DNA of 64,000 bases from Marinobacter profundi (GTDB lineage: Bacteria > Pseudomonadota > Gammaproteobacteria > Pseudomonadales > Oleiphilaceae), in NCBI RefSeq assembly GCF_002744715.1, contig NZ_KZ319371.1, positions 1 to 64,000 on the forward strand, in the 5' to 3' direction. A program made the translations under genes and the position numbers. Below are positions 42,964 through 50,689 of this stretch, in pieces. The notes beneath the pieces are model-generated. The model was given only the letters and a program-made list of their open reading frames with translations, searched no databases and had not been told where the DNA came from. Numbering within the stretch: the stretch's first letter is position 1; each line of letters opens with the position of its first letter.

Positions 42964-43869
42964 ATGCGCTGGCGTGGCGGCAGACGAAGCAATAACGTGG
43001 AGGACCGGCGGGGAACGTCGCCGGGCTATTCTGCCGCGGGAGCCGGCGGGATGATGCTGTTACGACTGCTGCCGATGATGTTGCGCAGCAAGGTTGGCCG
43101 GGTGGTTCTGATACTGGGCGTAGTGGTTGTCCTGGGTGGCAAGTTCCTCGGCATCGACCTGCTGCCGATGCTGCTGGGTGGCGGCTCCGCCACCGTCCAG
43201 TCCCCCCGCGAGTTTTCCGCCGAAGAACAGCAGCTCGCGGATTTTGTGTCGGTCGTGCTGGCGGATACCGAAGACAGCTGGCGAGTGATCTTCAACGATC
43301 TGGGGGGTAGCTACCGGGAGCCGGTCCTTGTCCTGTTCTCCGGGCAGGTTCGCTCAGCCTGTGGCTTTGCAAGTGCAGCCGTCGGGCCCTTCTATTGTCC
43401 GGGGGACGAAAAAGTCTATCTCGACCTGTCCTTTTTCCATGACCTTGCCACCCGCTTCGGCGCGCCGGGAGATTTTGCCCAGGCCTACGTTGTTGCCCAC
43501 GAAGTCGGCCACCATGTGCAGACCCTGCTGGGTATCAGCCAGCAGGTGCGCGAAGCCGGCCAGGGCCGTAGCCAGGCCGACATCAACGAACTATCGGTCC
43601 GGCAGGAACTCCAGGCGGACTGTTTTGCGGGAGTGTGGGGACACATCGCCCACCGGGACCGCCAGTTGCTGGAACCCGGTGACCTGGATGAAGCCCTGCA
43701 AGCTGCCTCCGCCATTGGCGACGACCGCCTCCAGCACCGCTCTGGCGGCGAGGTCGTTCCCGACAGCTTCACCCACGGCACGTCTGAACAAAGGGCGCGG
43801 TGGTTTCGCCGGGGTTTTGAGAGTGGCGACATGGAAACCTGCAATACCTTCGCCACCAGCCGGTTGTGA
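42964..43869 (+). CDS. ypfJ: Neutral zinc metallopeptidase, YpfJ family
   Basis: 301 residues. Residues 1-30 are basic (RWRGGRRSNN), then one membrane segment (VVLILGVVVVLGGKFLG). The peptidase part has VVAHEVGHHVQ, the HExxH zinc motif, with a further Glu in ELQADCFAGVWGH. It fits the YpfJ/DUF2201-like zinc peptidase family of the inner membrane. Substrate unknown. A CCCCGATCGGGG palindrome at 43871-43882 follows the stop. Confidence 0.93.
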   Translation: MRWRGGRRSNNVEDRRGTSPGYSAAGAGGMMLLRLLPMMLRSKVGRVVLILGVVVVLGGKFLGIDLLPMLLGGGSATVQSPREFSAEEQQLADFVSVVLADTEDSWRVIFNDLGGSYREPVLVLFSGQVRSACGFASAAVGPFYCPGDEKVYLDLSFFHDLATRFGAPGDFAQAYVVAHEVGHHVQTLLGISQQVREAGQGRSQADINELSVRQELQADCFAGVWGHIAHRDRQLLEPGDLDEALQAASAIGDDRLQHRSGGEVVPDSFTHGTSEQRARWFRRGFESGDMETCNTFATSRL

Positions 43870-43887
43870 ACCCCGATCGGGGCCGGG

Positions 43888-44232
43888 CTATTTCCTGACC
43901 CACTTGCCGTTGAGCTGGATGTACTGGCCCGCCGGTGTTTTCTCGATGGCTTTCTTGCCGGCGACGGCTTCCACCTCGGCCACCGGAATGCCGTGCTTCT
44001 GGGCAATCCGGGCATACTCGTCCCGCCGGGCACGGTTGATGGCGTCGACAATGTCGGCAGCCTGTCCTTCCGGCCGGATCACCTCCAGGTAGCCGGTCGG
44101 CGTTTCGCCAACCAGTCCGGCGCTCTTGGCCGGTTCCAGCCCCCGTTTGGCCTCGTCAAGGCTGATCGCCAGGGCCGGCAGGCTCAGGCAAAGGGCCAGC
44201 ACGGCGGCGCCGAATCGTGTTAACAGTGTCAT
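43888..44232 (-). CDS. ydbL: YdbL family protein (DUF1318)
   Basis: 114 residues, signal peptide (TRFGAAVLALCLSLPALA), then a short DUF1318 part: DAINRARRDEYARIAQKHGIPV, EVEAVAGKKAIEKTPAGQY. This is the periplasmic YdbL partner of YdbH and YnbE. In E. coli the three proteins act in lipid transport to the outer membrane. Last gene of the operon, 15 bases after ynbE. Confidence 0.92.
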   Translation of the reverse strand: MTLLTRFGAAVLALCLSLPALAISLDEAKRGLEPAKSAGLVGETPTGYLEVIRPEGQAADIVDAINRARRDEYARIAQKHGIPVAEVEAVAGKKAIEKTPAGQYIQLNGKWVRK

Positions 44233-44247
44233 GTCTTGCTCCTTCGG

Positions 44248-44469
44248 TCAGAACAGGCCGTCTTCGGTGAACAGTTCATCCACTTCCTTGTCCACCTTCA
44301 CATAGATCTCGTGCTGGATCTTGACGTTAAGATTGACAGTTATGGGCTCCTTGGGCGCGGCCATCTGCACAGTGGGCGTACAGGCCGCCACCAGGCTGGC
44401 CAGTGCCGCAGCACAGAGCAACCGCTTCAGGATTGCCGGGGCGGCTGGGCCCCGCCGGATTTCAGCCAT
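44248..44469 (-). CDS. ynbE: YnbE-like small outer-membrane lipoprotein
   Basis: 73 residues with a lipobox (SLVAAC) and a short tail PTVQMAAPKEPITVNLNVKI. The C-terminal DGLF end and the ITVNLNVKI strand match YnbE, the outer-membrane anchor that completes the YdbH lipid conduit by adding a strand. A strong AAGGAG precedes the ATG. It lies 14 bases after ydbH and 15 before ydbL, an operon order as in E. coli. Confidence 0.9.
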   Translation of the reverse strand: MAEIRRGPAAPAILKRLLCAAALASLVAACTPTVQMAAPKEPITVNLNVKIQHEIYVKVDKEVDELFTEDGLF

Positions 44470-44483
44470 GGCTTGATCTCCTT

Positions 44484-46904
44484 TTATGGGTTCGGACTGA
44501 TGCCTGTCCCGCCCTGCTCCGCCTTTTTACGGAGGAGCTCCTGAACCTTGCGGGTAACAGTCTCGTTGACCCGGCCACTGAGCTGCAGGCTGGTCAGCAA
44601 GGCCGGGATGTTCTCTTCAAGATTGATGTTGAGCACAATCGGATGGCCGTCCCGGACCTTGGGATTACGTCCTTCGAGGTGCAGCCCCAGCATCAGGTTA
44701 CCTTCCTGATCATAGTCTATCGTGCTCTCCAGGACGGAATAGTGAAAGTTTTGCAGGGCTTCGGCTACCAACCGCATGGTTTCATTACCACTGGCCAGCC
44801 CGGTGAGGCGTTCCGCAGGCAACTGCAACAGCCCCCCGGGCGACTGGGCAGTGACCCGCCCCTGCTCAACCTGAACACCTGCTGCCGAGATGGTGACCGG
44901 CACCTCGCCGGTGAGGAAGCCGGTGCCCGCCAGTCCTTCTGCGGGGTAGACCTGCATTAATTCGGCCAGCGCGATGCTGTCGAGCCGGGCCCGCAGCCGG
45001 AACGGCAGGTCCGAAAGTTCCCACTGTCCCGGTACCACCGTGACCTGGCCGCCAAGGAGTTCGCCTTTGGCCTGGTCCAGTCGCAACCGGCCCTGCCGCA
45101 CATTGGCAAGGGGTGCCCGATATCGACCTGCCAGACGGATACTCTCCACCGGGATACCGGGATTGATGCTGGCAACACTGAGCGCCGGGGCCGTGGCCTC
45201 GACATCCGTGCCGGCAAGGTTCAGGGTCAACAGCCCCTCCAGACCGCTCCACGCAGTACGCCCGTAGATCCCGGACAGGCCGGTAAACGTCAGCGCTCCC
45301 TCCAGCCCGGCCGCCGCACCGGGAGCCTTGAGCAGCTCGATCCGGGCAGACAGGCTCCCGCCCGAAACCGCAAGCTCCTGTGGCCAGTGGGCGATGGTCG
45401 CTGCCAGCGCGGCCGCGCCCTGTTCACCGGAGAGGCGGGTACTTCCCTTCACCTTCAGCGCCTTGCCGGGCGCGTAGTCCAGCTGCAGATCGGCCGTCGC
45501 GCCGGCATGTGACCGCAGGTGCCCGGTCACGGCGACTCGATCCAGACTTGCCGTAGTGGTGCCGTCAAATCGCCAGGACTGTTCGACCAGGTAGGGCGAT
45601 ATCAGCCGGTCAGCCGCAAGCCGCAGCGGTCCTTTCAGTTCCAGACTCTGAAGTTCCAGACTCTGCAATTCCAGACTCTGCAGTTCCGCACCGGCAGTGC
45701 GATAGGATGCCCGCAACTGTGCTTTGCCAGGGTCCAATGTCAGGTTTCGTGCGGCCAGCAGGTCGCTGGCTGCCACCTGGTCAAAGCGCTCCACCGTCAG
45801 CACCGATGGCTGCTGGAACTCCAGCACAAGGGTGTTGCTGTCCACTGTGCCGGTAACCGCCAGATCTGCGCGCACGCCTTTCATGGTCCAGTCGGCGGTG
45901 ACCAGCTCGGGACGGGATAACCTGATCCGGCCCGCTTCCAATTGCCCGGACCAGACCCCCAGCTCCGCGACCAATGCCAGCCGGAGATCGCCCTGAATCG
46001 TCGCCAATCCGGGCACAGGCCAGGGGGCAGGCAATTCCACATCCAGGCGGAGGCTGCCGCTCACCTGTTCCCGGATCGGCTGTCCCGGAGGCGCCTGAAG
46101 TTGCCATTCGATATCCAGCCTGGCGCTGTCAGGTTGCGGCGGCAGCCCGGCAGTGTCCATCGGCTGCCACTCTTGCAACCAGGCCAGCAACCAGTCGCTG
46201 GCAGGCAGTGCCGGCATTGCCAGCGCCCCACTCCAGTTGGTCACTGCTGCACTACGCTGAAAGACCGACTCCAGTTTCGCCACCGGTTCGCCATCCAGCG
46301 ACAGGCCACCTCGGATAACCAGGTCGTCCGGTCCTGATCCGGCAATGTCGGCCTGTAATTCAACCCGATGTTGATCCCGGACAATAACCAGTTCGGCGGC
46401 CACCGGTAGCATCTGTTGCTGACGCTGCGCGTCAAAGGAACCGGTCAGCTCGCAACTGCCCGATGCGCAGGGCAGGGAAAGCTCATACTGCCGGATCACC
46501 AGCTGCTGCGGTAACCATCGCGGCGGCGCGGGCAAGGGGCTGACCGGGGTTTCCGGATCCGCAGCTGCCGTCCCTGCGCTGGCCGGCGACAGACTACCCT
46601 GCCAATCCACTGCCAGGCGATCGATGGTCAACGTCCGGGGCTCCGGGTTCAGCCACTGCCGGTTCCAGCCCAGCCTCAGACCCCGTGCCTCCAGGGTCAC
46701 CACCCGGGAGGGCAGCTGCTGGGTAACCACCAACTGGCCGATGGCAATGCCCGCCGGGGCTACCTCAAGACCTTGCCAGTGCACGCGGGTGATGCCGTTC
46801 TGCTGTTGCCACAGCAGCCAGGCTTCACGCAGGGCCAGCCCTGCCACGGCCAGCAGCAGCAACAGTAGCCCGATAGTCCACAACAGGATACGGCGACGAG
46901 TCAT
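44484..46904 (-). CDS. ydbH: Intermembrane lipid transport protein YdbH
   Basis: 806 residues, AsmA-like. One N-terminal membrane helix (ILLWTIGLLLLLLAVAGLAL) anchors it in the inner membrane; the rest is beta-rich and should form the periplasmic groove that passes phospholipids to the outer membrane. The C-terminal part (GHPIVLNINLEENIPALL) is typical of YdbH. A tandem LQSLE repeat lies in the middle. It heads the ydbH-ynbE-ydbL operon. AGGAGG precedes the ATG. Confidence 0.92.
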   Translation of the reverse strand: MTRRRILLWTIGLLLLLLAVAGLALREAWLLWQQQNGITRVHWQGLEVAPAGIAIGQLVVTQQLPSRVVTLEARGLRLGWNRQWLNPEPRTLTIDRLAVDWQGSLSPASAGTAAADPETPVSPLPAPPRWLPQQLVIRQYELSLPCASGSCELTGSFDAQRQQQMLPVAAELVIVRDQHRVELQADIAGSGPDDLVIRGGLSLDGEPVAKLESVFQRSAAVTNWSGALAMPALPASDWLLAWLQEWQPMDTAGLPPQPDSARLDIEWQLQAPPGQPIREQVSGSLRLDVELPAPWPVPGLATIQGDLRLALVAELGVWSGQLEAGRIRLSRPELVTADWTMKGVRADLAVTGTVDSNTLVLEFQQPSVLTVERFDQVAASDLLAARNLTLDPGKAQLRASYRTAGAELQSLELQSLELQSLELKGPLRLAADRLISPYLVEQSWRFDGTTTASLDRVAVTGHLRSHAGATADLQLDYAPGKALKVKGSTRLSGEQGAAALAATIAHWPQELAVSGGSLSARIELLKAPGAAAGLEGALTFTGLSGIYGRTAWSGLEGLLTLNLAGTDVEATAPALSVASINPGIPVESIRLAGRYRAPLANVRQGRLRLDQAKGELLGGQVTVVPGQWELSDLPFRLRARLDSIALAELMQVYPAEGLAGTGFLTGEVPVTISAAGVQVEQGRVTAQSPGGLLQLPAERLTGLASGNETMRLVAEALQNFHYSVLESTIDYDQEGNLMLGLHLEGRNPKVRDGHPIVLNINLEENIPALLTSLQLSGRVNETVTRKVQELLRKKAEQGGTGISPNP
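45636..45687 (-). repeat. 15-bp tandem repeat in ydbH (LQSLE)
   Basis: Three 15-bp units and half a fourth encode LQSLE-LQSLE-LQSLE-LK. The frame is kept. Units differ by one or two bases, so it is either recent slippage or under light selection. Confidence 0.75.
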
Positions 46905-47049
46905 GACGGCCCCTCCTGGCCTGCTCAGGGATTGTCTGTTCAGTCAGCAAGTTTAGACGGTCGAAAGCCAGTGGCGTTCGGCAAACTCTTCACTGACAAG
47001 TCCCGGGAAGTTGCTAAAGTATCAGAAGTCATCCAGTAAAGAGCGCCTC

Positions 47050-48960
47050 ATGCCTAATCCGGAAACACCCCAGAAGCCCGACCAGCAGCAACCCCAGAAG
47101 CCACAGCTACCGGCGACCTACTCGTTTCTCTGGCTGAGCGCGGTCATCTTTCTCATTTTCAGCTGGCTGCAGGACGGCCAGCAGCCCCGCTACAGCGAAC
47201 TGCCCTACTCACAGTTCAAGGAGGCGGTGGCGGAGGATCAGGTCAGCGAAGTTACCCTGCGTTCGGACCATATCCAGGGCCAGTTTACCGACCGGGGCGT
47301 TGCAGACCAGGGGGTTGCGGACCAGACCGGTGACTCCCGGAGCCGGTTTTTCCATACCATCCGGCCCCCGATGGAGGATCCGGACCTGCTGGCCCTGCTT
47401 GAAGCGCATCGGGTGACCATCAGTGCCGAGCCTGCCGAAGGCCCCTGGTGGCAGCAACTGATCCGGGGTTTCCTGCCGTGGATCCTGCTGCTGGCGCTGA
47501 TGTTCTGGTTCTGGTCAGCGGCCCAGCGCCGGATGATGGGGGGCGGCAACAACCCCTTCGAGTTCAGCCGGTCCCATGCCCGCCGGGCACAGCGGGACAC
47601 CTCCACCACCACCCTTGATGACGTCGCGGGCATCGAGTCCGCCAAGCGGGACATCACCGAAATCATCGAGTTCCTCAAGACCCCGGAGAAATTCCGCGCC
47701 TTGGGGGCCGTCATGCCGAAGGGTATCCTGCTGATCGGCCCGCCGGGTACCGGCAAAACGCTGCTGGCCCGGGCCATTGCCGGCGAGGCGGGAGTGCCGT
47801 TCTTCAGCATCAGTGCGTCGGAATTTATCGAGATGTTTGTCGGTGTCGGTGCGGCGCGGGTCCGGGACATGTTTACCATGGCGCGCAAGGAGGCCCCGTC
47901 GCTGATTTTCATTGACGAACTGGATGCCGTCGGCCGGTCCCGCGGCACCGGGCTGGGCGGTGGCCACGATGAGCGGGAGCAGACCCTGAATCAGATCCTG
48001 ACCGAACTGGATGGCTTTGAGGAACACGAGAACGTGGTGGTGCTGGCCGCCACCAACCGCCCCGACGTGCTCGACACCGCCCTGCTCCGGCCGGGCCGGT
48101 TTGACCGCAAGATTACCCTCGACCGCCCCCACAAGGACGCTCGCACGGCCATTCTCAAAGTCCACGTTCGCAAGGTGCCACTGGCCGGAGACGTGGACCT
48201 GGAAGAGATTGCCGCCCGCACCACCGGATTCTCCGGCGCTGACCTGAAGAACCTGGTGAACGAGGCCGCCCTGACGGCCGTCCGCCTGAACCTGACCGAG
48301 GTCGACAGTCACTGCTTTGACATCGCCCGTGACCGGATTGTGCTGGGTGAGGAACGCGACACCGAACTCAGCGAGGAAGAAAAGCGGGTGGTGGCTTACC
48401 ACGAATGCGGCCATGCCCTGATGGCCCATTACATGCCCAAGGCCGATCCGCTCACCAAGGTCACCATCATTCCCCACGGCATGGCCATGGGCGTAACCGA
48501 GCAGACCCCGAAGGAAGACCGCTACAACTACACCCAGAGCTACCTGACGGATCGTATCAAGGTGATGCTCGGCGGGCGGTCGTCGGAAAAACTGGTGTTC
48601 GGCGAAGTCAGTACCGGTGCCCAGAACGACCTGAAAGAAGCCACTGCCCTGCTCCGCCGGATGGTCGGCCAGTGGGGTATGAGCGAAAAAGTGGGCCCCA
48701 TGGGGCTGAGTGTTGGCGAGGAACACGTTTTCCTCGGCCGCGAACTGGGCCAGCCGCGGGAGTACAGTGAACGCCTCGCAGAGCTTATCGACAGCGAGGT
48801 ACAGTCCAAGCTCATTGAACTGGAGCGCACCACCATCGGGTTTCTGTCGGAGCATCGCCGGGAGCTCGATGCCCTGGCCCAGGCAGTACTGGACAAGGAA
48901 ACTCTCTCGGCAGAAGAGGTCCAGCAGGTGCTGGATGAGTGCGAAAAGGAAATCGCCTGA
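47050..48960 (+). CDS. ftsH: ATP-dependent zinc metalloprotease FtsH, second-type paralogue
   Basis: 636 residues from the ATG at 47050. Two membrane segments (about 22-39 and 142-158) flank a periplasmic part that contains a tandem GVADQ duplication. The AAA domain has [19 protein letters not shown] and [14 protein letters not shown]; the zinc site is HECGH at 451-455. It is a full FtsH. The usual chromosomal neighbours of ftsH (rlmE, folP, glmM) are absent; ydbH and thpR are beside it. It is therefore likely an extra paralogue, of the kind often linked to stress tolerance, with the housekeeping copy elsewhere (inference). Confidence 0.93.
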   Translation: MPNPETPQKPDQQQPQKPQLPATYSFLWLSAVIFLIFSWLQDGQQPRYSELPYSQFKEAVAEDQVSEVTLRSDHIQGQFTDRGVADQGVADQTGDSRSRFFHTIRPPMEDPDLLALLEAHRVTISAEPAEGPWWQQLIRGFLPWILLLALMFWFWSAAQRRMMGGGNNPFEFSRSHARRAQRDTSTTTLDDVAGIESAKRDITEIIEFLKTPEKFRALGAVMPKGILLIGPPGTGKTLLARAIAGEAGVPFFSISASEFIEMFVGVGAARVRDMFTMARKEAPSLIFIDELDAVGRSRGTGLGGGHDEREQTLNQILTELDGFEEHENVVVLAATNRPDVLDTALLRPGRFDRKITLDRPHKDARTAILKVHVRKVPLAGDVDLEEIAARTTGFSGADLKNLVNEAALTAVRLNLTEVDSHCFDIARDRIVLGEERDTELSEEEKRVVAYHECGHALMAHYMPKADPLTKVTIIPHGMAMGVTEQTPKEDRYNYTQSYLTDRIKVMLGGRSSEKLVFGEVSTGAQNDLKEATALLRRMVGQWGMSEKVGPMGLSVGEEHVFLGRELGQPREYSERLAELIDSEVQSKLIELERTTIGFLSEHRRELDALAQAVLDKETLSAEEVQQVLDECEKEIA

Positions 48961-48985
48961 CCGCCGGGCCGCGTCGGCACCGGCC

Positions 48986-49546
48986 TCAGCCTGCAGAGTC
49001 CTCCGGCAAACCGCCCGCAAGCGGGAACCGTCCGATGACCGTATAGCAGGAACCTTCCGGGGTCTGGTTACTTTCGAACAGGCTTACCCGGTCGACCATA
49101 AACGGTTCGAGGGCAAGGCCCCGGTGCTGCTCAATAAAGCCAGCCACGGACCCGGCCTCCCTGCCAAACCGGGCCAGGGTGATATGGGGCCGGAACCGCC
49201 GCGCCTCCGCTGGCCAGCCAACCATTGCCAACCGCCCACTGATCTCGTCATGCAAGGTCATCAGTGCCGGCTCCGCAGCGACCCCCGCCCACAGGTTGCG
49301 GGGGTGCTCCGGATTGCCAAAGCTGCCCGTCCTGCTGACTACGAGATCAAATGGCGCCACCGGCAGCCCTGCGAGGGCCGCCCGCAGCAGGGCAAGCTGT
49401 TGGCCGTCAACGGCACCGATAAAGCGCAGAGTAAGATGCAGCTGCCCTGCGCTTTGCCAGCGTGCGCCGGCAATCCGCTGCCGCAAATCCAGCAGCGGAC
49501 GCTTTACGGTTTCCGGTAGTTCAAGGCCGATAAACACCCGCGGCAT
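48986..49546 (-). CDS. thpR: RNA 2',3'-cyclic phosphodiesterase ThpR
   Basis: 186 residues from the ATG at 49546. The two HxTx motifs HLTLRF and HITLARF are the paired active-site histidines of the 2H phosphoesterase family; MPRVFIGLELPE is the usual start. It opens 2',3'-cyclic ends of RNA to 2'-phosphates. It converges on ftsH with 25 bases between. Confidence 0.95.
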   Translation of the reverse strand: MPRVFIGLELPETVKRPLLDLRQRIAGARWQSAGQLHLTLRFIGAVDGQQLALLRAALAGLPVAPFDLVVSRTGSFGNPEHPRNLWAGVAAEPALMTLHDEISGRLAMVGWPAEARRFRPHITLARFGREAGSVAGFIEQHRGLALEPFMVDRVSLFESNQTPEGSCYTVIGRFPLAGGLPEDSAG

Positions 49547-49559
49547 TATGGCTCCGGCG

Positions 49560-50516
49560 TTACAGTGGTGCGAAATCCGCTCCGGTGCAGTCACTGTAAC
49601 CGATGCGCGAACTGCTGTTGGTCTCAACGGTCATCACATCGGCAGTTCCAGTGTGCATGCCATAACGGACTTCCACATAGCCGTCTCCCTCGAAGCGGAA
49701 TACACCCTCGGTCGGACAGGTTGCCTCCAATGGCAGCACCATGGCGGCCGGAGTCGAGATATCGACAACGCCGCCCATGGCCGAACCGACCAGGGACCCG
49801 TCCATGGTCACCGAGATCCGGGTGTCGGTCAGCATCGCTGAGGTGACCATGTTGACGAAGGCCACGTAGTTGGAACCCACGCGGTATTCCAGTGAACCGG
49901 TGCGGAAGGTGACCTCGCTGGTGGTGTCGGAAACATCGGTCATGGCAAAATCCTGGCGTCCCACCAGGGCCAGGGCCTCTCCGGTATTCAGCACGGTGCC
50001 ACTGATATTGTAGCTGTCGTAACCGGTGAGGGCGGTGGCAGAGGACAGGTCAAAGGCGTACTCGTAACGACCGTTAAGAACCACCGGCCCCAACAAGTAA
50101 GTGGGCAGCTGGCAATTCGAAAACTGGTAGGTTTCCCGGTCGGCAGTCTCGGAGAAGGTCGCACTGACCACCACGGAACCCTCCGGATTCTCGCAGCCCA
50201 GGGTGACCGTTTCAGTCGCGGCAGCCCTGACCTCGCCGGTCGAAGCGGTACTGAAGCTTTGCAGGCTGAACGCCACGTCCTCGACGAGAACCTGCGCATC
50301 GTTCATCGACTCGTAGGAGGCGGCAACCGCGTCGTAATCCTCGGCGGTGTAAAGTGCAGCCTTCTGCGCGCCATAGCCTTCGCTGTCCAGCTGCAGGGTG
50401 CCCCCGGTGCTCCTGGTTGTGTCACTACTGCTCCCGCCGCCGCCACAACCGGCCAGCATCAGGGTCGAGGTCGCGAACACAGCAATGGTCAGGAGGTTTT
50501 TCTTGTTCTCGGGCAT
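49560..50516 (-). CDS. Hypothetical Ser/Thr-rich lipoprotein
   Basis: 318 residues with a signal peptide and lipobox MLAGC followed by GGGGSSS. The rest is rich in beta-forming residues, Thr and Ser, with four further Cys that may pair (GCENPEG, SNCQLP, ATCPTE, DCTGAD). No catalytic motif seen. I do not recognise the family. It starts with AAAGGAA ahead of the ATG and ends 14 bases before thpR starts on the same strand. Confidence 0.8.
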   Translation of the reverse strand: MPENKKNLLTIAVFATSTLMLAGCGGGGSSSDTTRSTGGTLQLDSEGYGAQKAALYTAEDYDAVAASYESMNDAQVLVEDVAFSLQSFSTASTGEVRAAATETVTLGCENPEGSVVVSATFSETADRETYQFSNCQLPTYLLGPVVLNGRYEYAFDLSSATALTGYDSYNISGTVLNTGEALALVGRQDFAMTDVSDTTSEVTFRTGSLEYRVGSNYVAFVNMVTSAMLTDTRISVTMDGSLVGSAMGGVVDISTPAAMVLPLEATCPTEGVFRFEGDGYVEVRYGMHTGTADVMTVETNSSSRIGYSDCTGADFAPL

Positions 50517-50689
50517 ATCAGTTCCTTTTGATGATCGGTGGCGATACCTGCCCTGCCGGCCCGGTATCTGTCAGGAGGGTGCCACGAACTACACACGTCA
50601 CGGCCACACCGAGCCTACCCCTTTTAGCGACATGACAAAATTAGCATCTGCAACAGACTGTGGCGATTTGTTGCCAAATGGCACAGACG

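Noticed and set aside
43871-43882. CCCCGATCGGGG palindrome after ypfJ
   Set aside because: Self-complementary with no loop and no U tract; too short in high-G+C DNA to call a terminator or operator.
47515-49020. 501-codon minus-strand frame opposite ftsH
   Set aside because: ftsH is complete on the plus strand; the reverse product has no recognisable motif.
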